Shown here: in pieces, positions 50,451 to 58,707 of the stretch
How the letters are laid out: each line of letters begins with the position of its first letter
How positions within the stretch are numbered: position 1 is the stretch's first letter
DNA from: Amycolatopsis suaedae
Lineage (GTDB): Bacteria; Actinomycetota; Actinomycetes; Mycobacteriales; Pseudonocardiaceae
DNA: 58,783 bases
Reading direction: 5' to 3'
NCBI RefSeq assembly: GCF_004214935.1
Contig: NZ_SFCC01000026.1
Span: forward strand, 1 to 58,783
Made by a program: the position numbers and the translations under genes
The notes under the pieces: model-generated
The model's input: the letters and a program-made list of their open reading frames with translations, nothing else
Told to the model about the DNA's origin: nothing
Database searches by the model: none

Positions 50451-51175
50451 CAGACCGACACCCCCGCCGACTCCGGGGCCTTCCCGCCGCTGTACAACCG
50501 CTTGCGCTTCGGCGGCGTCCGCCCGAGCCTCGCCGCGGTGATCCGTTCCAGCCAGCGCATCACCAGCGTGATCAGAACGGCCAGCAGCAGGTAGAACACC
50601 AGCTCCGTGCCGTAGATCCAGGCGATGTCACTGCCGTACACCGGCCGCAGCAGCTCGCCCTGCTGCGTGATCTCGCCCGCGGTGATGAACGACAGCAGCG
50701 CGGTGCTCTTCAGCAGCTGGATGAACAGGTTGTTGAACGGCGGGATCATCTCCACGACGGCCTGCGGCAGCAGCACCCGGAACATCCGCTGCGCGGGCGT
50801 GAAGTTCAGCGCCAGCGCGCCCTCGTGCTGCGCCTTCGGCACCGACCGCACCGCGCCACGCACGATCTCCGCGCCGTAGGCACCATGGTTGAGGCCCAGC
50901 ACCAGGATGCCCGCGAACAGCGGCACCAGCTTGAACCCGACCAGCGCGGGCAGCACGAAGAACAGCCAGAACAGCTGCACCATCTCCGAGGTGCCGCGGA
51001 AGACCTCCACGTACACCCTGGCGATGCCCCGCACGATCCTCGACCGCGCCAGCAGGCCCAGCCCCGCGACGAAGGCCAGCACGATCGTCAGCGCGATCCC
51101 GCCGACCGCAGCCCAGACGGTCGCCTGCAGTCCACTGAGGATGGACGAGAAAACATGGGAGAAGTTGTCCGGCAC
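50450..51175 (-). CDS. ehuC: Ectoine/hydroxyectoine ABC transporter permease EhuC
   Basis: A 241-residue permease paralogous to EhuD: VEVFRGTSEMVQLFWLFFVLPALVG in helix 2-3 (in part: FRGTSEMVQLFWLFF) and the EAA loop VPKAQHEGALALNFTPAQRMF. A charged C-terminal extension (RLGRTPPKRKRLYSGG) is longer than in EhuD. GTG 51175 lies 9 bp after ehuB. Predicted partner of EhuD and EhuA. Confidence 0.92.
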   Translation of the reverse strand: MPDNFSHVFSSILSGLQATVWAAVGGIALTIVLAFVAGLGLLARSRIVRGIARVYVEVFRGTSEMVQLFWLFFVLPALVGFKLVPLFAGILVLGLNHGAYGAEIVRGAVRSVPKAQHEGALALNFTPAQRMFRVLLPQAVVEMIPPFNNLFIQLLKSTALLSFITAGEITQQGELLRPVYGSDIAWIYGTELVFYLLLAVLITLVMRWLERITAARLGRTPPKRKRLYSGGKAPESAGVSV

Positions 51176-51184
51176 GACCGTGCC

Positions 51185-52081
51185 CTACGCGCCGCAGAGC
51201 CGCTCGGTGGTGACGTCCGGCTTGGGCAGGTTGGCCTGCGTGAAGCCGAACGGGGCGGTGATCTGCACCCACTGGCCGCTCTCGTGCAGCTTCTTCAGCT
51301 CCGCGTTGAACGCCTCGCGCAGCGAGTTGTCCTCCTTGCGGAACACGAAGCCACCGGCGGACACCACGGGCTTGCCGTTCTCCACCGGCTCGAAGCCCGG
51401 CGTGACCTCGACGGCGGAGCCCGGATTCTTCTTCACCAGGTCCTTGAGCGAGATGTCGGTCAGCACGGCGGCGTAGACCCGTCCGTCCACAACGGACCGG
51501 AGCATGTTGTCCTGGCTGTCCAGGGTCTGGATCTGGTCCTCGGCGACACCGGCGCTGGTGAGGTAGCCCTTCTCCACCGCGGCCGACAGCACGGCGACCT
51601 TGACCTTCTTGGCCGCGACGTCCTCCAGCTTGAGGATCTGCTGCGGATTGCCCTTGGGCACCAGCAAAGCGGTGAGCGCGGAGTAGTCCGGGATGGAGAA
51701 CGCCGCGGCCTCGCAGCGCTTCGCGGTGATGTTCATGCCCGCGGACACGACGTCGAACTGCTTGGCGTTCAGGGCCGGGATGAGCTGGTCGAACGGAACG
51801 GCGGTGGGCTGGGCGTTGTCGATACCCAGCGCCTTGAACACGGCGCGTGCCACCTCGGGCGCCTCACCGGTGACCCGTCCCGACTGGTCGGTGAAGCCGT
51901 ACGGAGCCTCGTTGGCGATGCCGATCTTGATCGTCTTGGCATCCTTGGCGGCCTGCAGGGTGTCCCCGCCTCCGCCCGTGCTCTCGCAGGCCGCCAGCAG
52001 GGTCGGACCGCCGACCGCTACCGCCCCCATCACAGCCGAGCGGCGGAAGAAATCGCGTCGCGTCCATTCACCGTGCGCCAT
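51185..52081 (-). CDS. ehuB: Ectoine/hydroxyectoine-binding lipoprotein EhuB
   Basis: A 298-residue solute-binding protein. The N-terminus combines a Tat motif (TRRDFFRR, residues 7-14) with a lipobox (LLAAC, Cys32), so it is exported folded and lipid-anchored. The binding domain matches EhuB: IGIANEAPYGFTDQSGRVTGEAPEVAR (in part: NEAPYGFTDQSGRVTGEAPE), FDVVSAGMNITAKRCEAAAFS and VYAAVLTDISLKDL. ATG 52081 is used, with AGGGG upstream; the 18 extra residues of the longer frame would precede the signal. First gene of the ehu operon. Confidence 0.93.
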   Translation of the reverse strand: MAHGEWTRRDFFRRSAVMGAVAVGGPTLLAACESTGGGGDTLQAAKDAKTIKIGIANEAPYGFTDQSGRVTGEAPEVARAVFKALGIDNAQPTAVPFDQLIPALNAKQFDVVSAGMNITAKRCEAAAFSIPDYSALTALLVPKGNPQQILKLEDVAAKKVKVAVLSAAVEKGYLTSAGVAEDQIQTLDSQDNMLRSVVDGRVYAAVLTDISLKDLVKKNPGSAVEVTPGFEPVENGKPVVSAGGFVFRKEDNSLREAFNAELKKLHESGQWVQITAPFGFTQANLPKPDVTTERLCGA

Positions 52082-52195
52082 GACCGCACCCCTTTTCGAT
52101 TTGCCCTCGTTACGGACGAAACGTAGGCGGCGCACACGAGCGGGTCAAAAGAAGTTGAAAATCAACCACTCTCCGTTACCGGATGGTGATCGTTT

Positions 52196-52236
52196 CTAGG
52201 CCATCCGGCCTAGTGTCCTGCACCGGAGGTCCGGTG
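52196..52236. terminator. Two adjacent hairpins between the mutase gene and ehuB
   Basis: CTAGGCC/GGCCTAG (52196-52202, 52207-52213, loop ATCC) and CACCGGA/TCCGGTG (52221-52227, 52230-52236, loop GG) are perfect 7-bp stems. They lie downstream of the minus-strand mutase gene (end 52322) and 115 bp upstream of the ehuB start. They could end mutase transcription or regulate ehuB. The rest of 52082-52321 shows no gene. Confidence 0.45.
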
Positions 52237-52321
52237 CCCAAGTCGGCGAGCACAGGTTGCCGCTGGCAAGGCGCCGGTTCGTCCTCGTACTGGACCGTAC
52301 TCGGGCGGACCGGCGACGCCG

Positions 52322-54391
52322 TCAGCGGGAAGCTGGGCCCGGCGAATTGGACAGCGGACTTCCGGTGCTGGGCACTAGTCCATGTGCCTCCCTGATCACC
52401 GTGACGATCTCGTCCATGATCTCGGTCAGCTCGTAGTTCTTGGGCGTGAACACCCGCGCGATCCCGCGGTCGGTCAGCAGGGCGGCGTCCTCCGGCGGGA
52501 TGATCCCGCCGACGATCACCGGCACGTCGGCGGCGCCGGCGGCCCGCAGGCCGTCGACAACCTCGGGCACGACCTCCAGATGCGAGCCGGACAGCACGGA
52601 CAGCCCGATGACGTGCACACCCTCCTGCACCGCGGCGGCGACGATCTGCTCCGGCGTGAGCCGGATGCCCTGGTAGACCACCTCGAAGCCGGCGTCGCGG
52701 GCCCGCACGGCGACCTGCTCGGCGCCGTTGGAGTGGCCGTCGAGCCCGGGCTTGCCGACCAGGATGCGCAGCCGTTCGCCCAGCTCGTCACCGGTGGCGC
52801 GGACGCGCTCCCGCACCCGGTCCAGCTGCCCGCCCGGCTCCACGACGGACGCGGTCGCCGACACCCCGGTCGGCGCCCGGTACTCGCCGAACACCTCCCG
52901 CAACGCGCCCGACCACTCACCCGTCGTGACCCCCGCCCGCGCGCAGGCCAGCGTGGCGTCGAACAGGTTCCCCGTGGTGCCCGCGACGGCCCGTAGCGTC
53001 TCCAGCGCGCGCCCGACCTCGCCTGCGTCGCGGCGGTTGTTGCGCCACTCCTCGACGGCGGCGACGGCCTCCTTCTCCGCGACCGGGTCGACGGTGAGGA
53101 TCGCCTTCGCCCCCTCGGCCTGCAGCGGGCTGGGCTCGGTGGTGTCGAACTTGTTGACCCCGACCAGGATCTGCTCGCCGGACTCCATCCGCCTGCGGTA
53201 CTCCGCGAACGACGTCACCAGCTGCGACTTCATGTAGCCGCTCTCCACGGCCGCGACGGCGCCGCCGAGCTGCTGGACGCGGTCGATCTCGGCACGGGCG
53301 CCCTCGACGATCTCGCCGACCCGGGCCTCGACGACCTTCGAGCCGTCGAAGATGTCCTCGTACTCCAGCAGGTCGGTCTCGTAGGCCAGCACCTGCTGCA
53401 TCCGCAGCGCCCACTGCTGGTCCCAGGGCCGCGGCAGGCCAAGCGCCTCGTTCCAGGCAGGCAGCTGGATGGCGCGCGCCCGCGAGCCACGCGACAGCGA
53501 GACGCCGAGCATCTCCAGGACGATGCGCTGGACGTTGTTCTCCGGCTGGGCCTCGGTGAGGCCGAGCGAGTTGACCTGGACGCCGTAACGCAGCCTGCGT
53601 GCCTTTGGGTCCGCCACGCCGTAGCGGTCGCGGGTGATCTCGTCCCACAGCGCGCTGAACGCCCGCATCTTGCACATTTCCTCGACGAACCGGACGCCGG
53701 CGTTGACGAAGAACGAGATGCGCGCGACCACCTTGCCCATGTGCTCGGGCTCGACCTGACCCGAGTCACGGACGGCGTCGAGCACGGCGATCGCGGTGCA
53801 CAGCGCGTAGGCCACCTCCTGCACCGGTGTCGCACCGGCCTCCTGCAGGTGGTAGCTGCAGATGTTGATCGGGTTCCAGCGCGGCATGTGGTGCACGGTC
53901 CACGCGATCGTGTCGGTGATCAGCCGCAGGCTGGGGCCCGGCGGGAAGATGTAGGTGCCGCGGGACAGGTACTCCTTGATGATGTCGTTCTGCGTGGTGC
54001 CGGACAGCGTGGCCAGCAGGTCGGCGGTGTCGCGGCCCTCGGCACGGGCCTGCTCCTCGGCGACGGTCACGTACAGCGCGAGCAGCCACATGGCCGGGGC
54101 GTTGATGGTCATCGAGGTGTTGGCCTCGGCCAGCGGGATGCCCTCGAACAGCCTGCGCATGTCACCGAGGTGGGCCACCGGCACGCCGACCTTGCCGACC
54201 TCGCCGCGGGCGAGCTGGTGGTCGGGGTCGTAGCCGGTCTGAGTGGGCAGGTCGAACGCGACCGAGAGGCCGGTCTGCCCTTTGGCGAGGTTGCGGCGGT
54301 ACAGCTCGTTGGACGCCGCCGCCGAGGAGTGCCCGGCGTACGTGCGCATCACCCAGGGTCGGTCACGCTCGCGGTCCGTTGGATAGGGCAT
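52322..54391 (-). CDS. meaA: B12-dependent ethylmalonyl-CoA mutase-like protein (MeaA)
   Basis: A 689-residue acyl-CoA mutase. The N-terminal (beta/alpha)8 domain has RDRPWVMRTYAGHSSAAASNELYR, VAFDLPTQTGYDPDH and SMTINAPAMWLLALY. The C-terminal cobalamin domain has Asp551-x-His553-xx-Gly556 (GLDGHSNGAEQ) and the later VIGLSVLSGSH and VIVGGIIP. Sequence and length fit MeaA/ethylmalonyl-CoA mutase rather than methylmalonyl-CoA mutase large subunit. ATG 54391 behind GGGAGG. No ccr is adjacent, so use in the ethylmalonyl-CoA pathway is inferred. The adenosyltransferase gene at 57858 could provide its AdoCbl. Confidence 0.9.
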   Translation of the reverse strand: MPYPTDRERDRPWVMRTYAGHSSAAASNELYRRNLAKGQTGLSVAFDLPTQTGYDPDHQLARGEVGKVGVPVAHLGDMRRLFEGIPLAEANTSMTINAPAMWLLALYVTVAEEQARAEGRDTADLLATLSGTTQNDIIKEYLSRGTYIFPPGPSLRLITDTIAWTVHHMPRWNPINICSYHLQEAGATPVQEVAYALCTAIAVLDAVRDSGQVEPEHMGKVVARISFFVNAGVRFVEEMCKMRAFSALWDEITRDRYGVADPKARRLRYGVQVNSLGLTEAQPENNVQRIVLEMLGVSLSRGSRARAIQLPAWNEALGLPRPWDQQWALRMQQVLAYETDLLEYEDIFDGSKVVEARVGEIVEGARAEIDRVQQLGGAVAAVESGYMKSQLVTSFAEYRRRMESGEQILVGVNKFDTTEPSPLQAEGAKAILTVDPVAEKEAVAAVEEWRNNRRDAGEVGRALETLRAVAGTTGNLFDATLACARAGVTTGEWSGALREVFGEYRAPTGVSATASVVEPGGQLDRVRERVRATGDELGERLRILVGKPGLDGHSNGAEQVAVRARDAGFEVVYQGIRLTPEQIVAAAVQEGVHVIGLSVLSGSHLEVVPEVVDGLRAAGAADVPVIVGGIIPPEDAALLTDRGIARVFTPKNYELTEIMDEIVTVIREAHGLVPSTGSPLSNSPGPASR

Positions 54392-54533
54392 TGGTGCACC
54401 TCCCGGCGTCCCCTGGGATTGTACTCGCGGGTAACATCGCCGGCCGGGTGGAACCGGACACACCGCGCGCCGGGAGGTCTGTGACCGAAATCCGCGTGCC
54501 CCGCGGGCTGGTCGCCCGTTAGGGTCGCTAGGC

Positions 54534-55157
54534 GTGACGTGGAGTGTGTACGGCAGCTACCTGGTCGTCGTGGTCCTGGTCGTGCTGGCGCCGGGGCCGG
54601 ACACCATGGTCATGCTGAAGAACGCCCTCGCCGGTGGCTTCCGCGGCGCCCTGATGGCCAACGCGGGCATCCTCGCGGGCAATCTCGTGCAGGGCAGCGC
54701 CGCGGCGCTCGGCCTCAGCGTGCTCATCGTCGACTCGCAGCCGCTGTTCCACACGCTGCGCTGGCTGGGCGTCGCCTACCTCTGCTACCTCGGGTTCCAG
54801 GCGCTGCGCGGCGCGTGGAAGGGCGAGTACGCCCCGCCGGAGGACACCGCGCGCGACCGCAGGCGTGCCTTCCGCCGGTTCCGTGAGGGGTTCCTGTCCA
54901 ACGTCACCAACCCCAAGGTGCTCGTGCTCTACCTGTCGGTGCTGCCGCAGTTCCTCAACCCGGCCACGACGACGACCTGGGACGCCCTGCTGCTCGCGTA
55001 CACCGTCGGCATCCTGGGCTTCCTGTGGCTGCTGTTGCTGATGGTGTTCGTGCACCGCGTCCGGGAGTGGCTGCGGCGCCGCCGGGTACGGCGCACGCTC
55101 GACGCCGTCACCGGCAGCGCCCTCATCGGCTTCGGGACGCTCCTGGCCGTGGAGTAG
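54534..55157 (+). CDS. LysE-family amino-acid exporter
   Basis: A 207-residue exporter of the LysE/RhtB family with about six helices: the start LAPGPDTMVMLKNALAGGFRGAL, then NAGILAGNLVQGSAAALGLS, RWLGVAYLCYLGFQALRGA, FREGFLSNVTNPKVLVLYLSVLPQF and a basic C-terminal loop. GTG 54534, with no ribosome site and TAGGGT about 16 bp upstream. It is divergent from meaA. Substrate is unknown. Confidence 0.9.
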   Translation: MTWSVYGSYLVVVVLVVLAPGPDTMVMLKNALAGGFRGALMANAGILAGNLVQGSAAALGLSVLIVDSQPLFHTLRWLGVAYLCYLGFQALRGAWKGEYAPPEDTARDRRRAFRRFREGFLSNVTNPKVLVLYLSVLPQFLNPATTTTWDALLLAYTVGILGFLWLLLLMVFVHRVREWLRRRRVRRTLDAVTGSALIGFGTLLAVE

Positions 55158-55191
55158 CGAACGTGAGACGTATGCCCGACCAGCACCGCGC

Positions 55192-55287
55192 CGGTCGGGC
55201 CCGTCGGCGTCTGGACTGACGAGCCCCAAAGCTCGCGCAGCGAGCGACGGGCGAGGAGGGAAGACGCCGACTCAGGGGGCCCGACCG
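55192..55287. repeat. Nested inverted-repeat element
   Basis: Three stems are nested: CGGTCGGGCCC/GGGCCCGACCG (55192-55202, 55277-55287), CGGCGTCT/AGACGCCG (55205-55212, 55262-55269) and the core GCTCGC/GCGAGC (55231-55236, 55240-55245). The 96-bp element lies between the convergent lysE-like and PPOX genes and would fold into a long hairpin on either strand. It is unrelated in sequence to the other repeat families in the window. Confidence 0.8.
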
Positions 55288-55309
55288 CGCCCGAGCGGAG
55301 CGAGGGCAG

Positions 55310-55726
55310 TTATTTCGAGTAGTCCGTGGACAGCCAGCGCTCCGGGCGCATGCGGATGATCACCGAGGTCGACCCGAAGTTCTCGTCGGTGAACGCGTTG
55401 CCCTCTTCCTCACCGAGGTAGCGAACGGCGATGGCTCGCACGATCTCGTCCGTCGCCGGCTCGATGGAGGTGACCGGCCCCTCGGCCGTGACGTAGCGGT
55501 ACGGCGGCTGCTCGACCTGCGCGGTGATGGCGAACCGCCGCGCGGCGGTGATCAGCTTTTCCTTGACGGACCCGCGCTCGGTCCACAGCAGCACGTCGCC
55601 GCCCGGCTCGTAGCCGTACCAGATCGGCACAGCCAGCGGCGCGCGATCGGGCCGCTCGACCGCGACCACCCCCACGTGCAGTTCCGCCAGGAACGCCTCG
55701 CGCTCTTCGCTGGTCATCTTCGGCAT
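55310..55726 (-). CDS. Pyridoxamine 5'-phosphate oxidase-fold protein
   Basis: A 138-residue split-beta-barrel protein of the PPOX superfamily: EEREAFLAELHVGVVAVERPDRAPLAVPIWYGYEPGGDVLLWT (in part: LAVPIWYGYEPGGDVLLWT), a basic cofactor-facing segment SVKEKLITAARR, and the C-terminal VIIRMRPERWLS. Such small actinobacterial members bind FMN, F420 or haem-related cofactors; the pyridoxal function itself is not implied. ATG 55726. Confidence 0.88.
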   Translation of the reverse strand: MPKMTSEEREAFLAELHVGVVAVERPDRAPLAVPIWYGYEPGGDVLLWTERGSVKEKLITAARRFAITAQVEQPPYRYVTAEGPVTSIEPATDEIVRAIAVRYLGEEEGNAFTDENFGSTSVIIRMRPERWLSTDYSK

Positions 55727-55786
55727 GTCGGCCCTTTCGTGTCGGCGGTACTGACCTCGACAACCCGCGGGCGACGACGTTTTATT

Positions 55787-57061
55787 TCACGACCGGTCGG
55801 GCTCGCCTGCCACCCGCTCGATCCGCGCGCCGAGCCGGTTGAGGTTCTCCACGAAGTGCGGGTAACCACGGTCGATGTGGAAGACGTCCCACACCTCGGT
55901 GACGCCGTCCGCGCACAGCCCGGCCAGCACCAGCCCGGCACCCGCCCGGATGTCCGAGGCCCACACCGGCGCGCTCGACAGCTTCTCCACGCCCCGCACG
56001 ACGGCGTGGTGGCCGTCGGTACGGGCGTCCGCGGACAGCCGGACCATCTCCTCGATGAAGCGGAACCGCGCCTCGTAGACGTTCTCGGTGATCATCGACG
56101 TCCCGTCGGCGACCGCCGACAGCGCGACCGCGAACGGCTGCAGGTCGGTGGCGAAGCCCGGGTAGGGCAGGGTCACGAAGTCCACGGCGGTCGGCCGGTC
56201 GGCCTGCACCACGCGGAAGCCCTTGTCGTCGAACGTGGTCACCTCGGCACCGGCCAGCCGCAGCTTGTCAAGCACCAGGTCCAGGTGATGGGGGTTGACA
56301 CCGTTGACGGTGATGTCGCCACGGGTCATGGCGGCGGCGAACGCCCACGTCGCGCCCACGATCCGGTCACCGATCACCCGGTGCTCGGTGGGGTGCAGCC
56401 GGTCGACGCCGTGCACGGTCAGCGTCGACGTCCCCGCGCCCTCGATCTTGGCGCCCATCTCGGTCAGCATCGTGCAGATGTCGACCAGCTCCGGCTCGCG
56501 GGCGGCGTTGTCGATCACGGTGGTGCCCTCGGCGAGCACGGCCGCCATCAGGATGTTCTCCGTGGCGCCGACGCTGGGGAAGTCCAGCCAGATCTGCGCC
56601 CCGTGCAAGCCCTCAGCTTCGGCGACGACACAGCCGTGCTCGATCGTGCTGGTCGCGCCCAGCTTGCGCAGGCCGTTCTGGTGCATGTCCAGCGGGCGCT
56701 GGCCGATGGCGTCGCCGCCGGGCAGCGCGACGACGGCCTTGCGCAGCCGTCCCACCAGTGGGCCGAGCACGCACACCGACGCACGCAACTTGCCCATCGC
56801 CGCCGAGTCGGCCCGGTGGGACAGCTCGGCCGGGGTGGTGATGGTGGCGACGTCGGCGTCCAGCTCGACCGTGCAGCCGACGCTGCGCAGCACGTCGGCC
56901 ATCAGCGGGACGTCGAGGATCTGCGGGCAGTTGGTGATCGTGGTGGTGCCTTCGGCCAGCAGCGCCGCGGCCATCAGCTTCAGCACGCTGTTCTTGGCGC
57001 CGACCACGTCGACCTCGCCGACCAGCCGCGCGCCGCCGTGCACGTTGAAGTGCTCGCTCAT
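55787..57061 (-). CDS. murA: UDP-N-acetylglucosamine 1-carboxyvinyltransferase
   Basis: A 424-residue EPSP-synthase-fold enzyme for the first committed step of peptidoglycan synthesis. The usual GAKNSVLKLMAA start, LRASVCVLGPLVGR and LPGGDAIGQRPLDMHQ are present. At the active-site loop the nucleophilic Cys of most bacteria is Asp117 (GGDAIG), as in Mycobacterium tuberculosis, where this change makes MurA insensitive to fosfomycin. ATG 57061 is chosen; in-frame starts upstream add only a few residues. Confidence 0.97.
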   Translation of the reverse strand: MSEHFNVHGGARLVGEVDVVGAKNSVLKLMAAALLAEGTTTITNCPQILDVPLMADVLRSVGCTVELDADVATITTPAELSHRADSAAMGKLRASVCVLGPLVGRLRKAVVALPGGDAIGQRPLDMHQNGLRKLGATSTIEHGCVVAEAEGLHGAQIWLDFPSVGATENILMAAVLAEGTTVIDNAAREPELVDICTMLTEMGAKIEGAGTSTLTVHGVDRLHPTEHRVIGDRIVGATWAFAAAMTRGDITVNGVNPHHLDLVLDKLRLAGAEVTTFDDKGFRVVQADRPTAVDFVTLPYPGFATDLQPFAVALSAVADGTSMITENVYEARFRFIEEMVRLSADARTDGHHAVVRGVEKLSSAPVWASDIRAGAGLVLAGLCADGVTEVWDVFHIDRGYPHFVENLNRLGARIERVAGEPDRS

Positions 57062-57188
57062 GGCGGCCAATTCTGCCGGGAAGGCACTTGGCGCCTCCGG
57101 GCAGGTCCCGCCGGAACGGCGGCTGTCCGGAAATAGGGAAGCCTGTTATCAACTGACCAACTGGAGGGCTCCAACGAAGGAGATCGAC

Positions 57189-57848
57189 ATGCCGAAGCGT
57201 GCCTTGCTCGCCGTCTGCGCCATCGCCGCCACCACGCTGCTGGCCCCGCCCGCCGTCGCCGCCGGACCGAGCGCAGACCAGCTGCGCCGGGCCGCCAGCT
57301 GCGCCAAGCAGATCTCCAACGGCAAGTTCTCCGAGGACTCGGGCGGGGCGAGGACCATCCCGGTGTGCTCGACCGGCTCGGCCGTGCACTGGAAGTCGGA
57401 CTTCGACATCGACTGCGACGGTCAGGTCACCGCGCAGTGCAACAAGAACACCGACCCCTGGTTCCAGCCGGAGACGCACTGGCAGCAGTCCGACGGCAAG
57501 CACCTGAACTCGGCCGCGCTGCCGTTCATCGTCGTGCCGAGCGCGAACAGCACGTGGAACTTCAACAACCACAACATCACCGGCGGCACGGTGGCCGCCG
57601 TGGTCTACGGCAACCGAGTCGCCTACGCCGTCGTCGGCGACTCCGGGCCGGTCAACATGATCGGCGAAGGCTCGTACAAGCTCGCCCAGCAGCTCGGCAT
57701 CGACCCGAACCCGAAGACCGGCGGGGTGTCCGGGCGGGTCGTGGACTTCATCCTGTTCCCCGGCGTCAAGGCCAGCCCGATCGAGGACAACCGCAAGGCC
57801 GTCACGCTGGGTGAGTCGGCGGCGAATCGCTTCGTCGGAAACGGTTAG
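57189..57848 (+). CDS. Secreted chitosanase, glycoside hydrolase family 75
   Basis: A 219-residue exported enzyme. The signal peptide ends near residue 25 (PPAVAA). The mature domain has the family-75 pattern: SDFDIDCDGQ with acidic residues 71-77 as the probable catalytic centre, NKNTDPWFQPETHW, LPFIVVPS, AYAVVGDSGP and IGEGSYKLAQQLGI. It hydrolyses chitosan outside the cell. The ATG has AAGGAG 8 bp upstream. The frame is open upstream for 298 codons antisense to murA, which is ignored. It is divergent from murA. Confidence 0.9.
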   Translation: MPKRALLAVCAIAATTLLAPPAVAAGPSADQLRRAASCAKQISNGKFSEDSGGARTIPVCSTGSAVHWKSDFDIDCDGQVTAQCNKNTDPWFQPETHWQQSDGKHLNSAALPFIVVPSANSTWNFNNHNITGGTVAAVVYGNRVAYAVVGDSGPVNMIGEGSYKLAQQLGIDPNPKTGGVSGRVVDFILFPGVKASPIEDNRKAVTLGESAANRFVGNG

Positions 57849-57857
57849 TGTGAGGGC

Positions 57858-58430
57858 ATGGTCGTTCGGATCAACCGCGTGTACACCAGGGTCGGCGACA
57901 GCGGCACCACCGCGCTCGGGGACGGGTCGAGGGTGCCCAAGACCGATCCCCGGCTGGCCGCCTACGCCGACGTCGACGAGACCAACTCGGTCATCGGCGT
58001 GGCGCTGGCCGCCGGCGGGCTGGCCGAGGACGTCGCCGTTGTCCTGCGGGCGGTACAGAACGACCTGTTCGACGTCGGCGCCGACCTGTGTGCCCCGGTG
58101 GTCCCCGACCCGCCGTACCCGCCGCTGCGCATCACCGAGCGCTACATCGAGCGGTTGGAGGCCTGGTGCGACGAGTTCAACGAGCGGCTGCCGAAGCTGA
58201 CCTCGTTCATCCTGCCCGGCGGGACGGCCGGGGCCGCGTTCCTGCACCAGGCGCGGACCGTCGCCCGGCGGGCCGAACGGGCGGGCTGGGCCCTGGTGGA
58301 GGCCGACGAGGAGCACACGAACGCGCTCGCGGTGAAGTACCTGAACCGGCTGTCCGACCTGCTGTTCATCCTGGCCAGGGTCGCCAACCCGGACGGTGAC
58401 GTCCTCTGGCGCCCCGGCGGCGACGCCTGA
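57858..58430 (+). CDS. pduO: Cob(I)alamin adenosyltransferase, PduO type
   Basis: A 190-residue enzyme that transfers adenosyl from ATP to cob(I)alamin, making coenzyme B12. The ATP-binding N-terminus is YTRVGDSGTTALGDGSRVPK (residues ~9-28). Then come YADVDETNSVIG, VQNDLFDVGADL, FILPGGTAGAAFLHQARTVARRAER (in part) and the C-terminal LNRLSDLLFILAR. ATG 57858, 9 bp after the chitosanase gene. It likely serves meaA and other B12 enzymes. Counterpart of mycobacterial Rv1314c, beside murA there too. Confidence 0.95.
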   Translation: MVVRINRVYTRVGDSGTTALGDGSRVPKTDPRLAAYADVDETNSVIGVALAAGGLAEDVAVVLRAVQNDLFDVGADLCAPVVPDPPYPPLRITERYIERLEAWCDEFNERLPKLTSFILPGGTAGAAFLHQARTVARRAERAGWALVEADEEHTNALAVKYLNRLSDLLFILARVANPDGDVLWRPGGDA

Positions 58431-58496
58431 AGCTCGTGAAGGTCCCCTTCATTACGTGAGACGTCAGGGCCGCGGCAGGGTTCGGGTGCTGTGCGC

Positions 58497-58545
58497 CCCC
58501 AATGTGGCATTGGGGGAGTTCAAGTTCCCCAATGCCACATTGGGG
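58497..58545. repeat. CCCCAATG palindrome pair, inverted array
   Basis: Two 19-bp palindromes at 58497-58515 and 58527-58545, again exactly 30 bp apart. The copy next to GTGCGC is the one that closes the arrays at 93 and 47592, so this array is inverted relative to those two. Confidence 0.95.
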
Positions 58546-58707
58546 GACTTTGCTGGATCTCTTTCGTGGTGGCGACTGGGGCCGCTGGGCCGCATGTGAC
58601 TGGTGAGGCCGCGCAAGCTCGTGAAGGCCACCTTCACCACGTCTCACGTCAGGACCCCGGCAAAGTCGGGCGCCGGGCGTGAGCAAGGGAGCTTTACTAG
58701 CGAAGAA

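Noticed and set aside
56295..57188. N-terminal extension of the chitosanase frame over murA
   Set aside because: It is antisense to murA, and the signal peptide begins at 57189 behind a good ribosome site.
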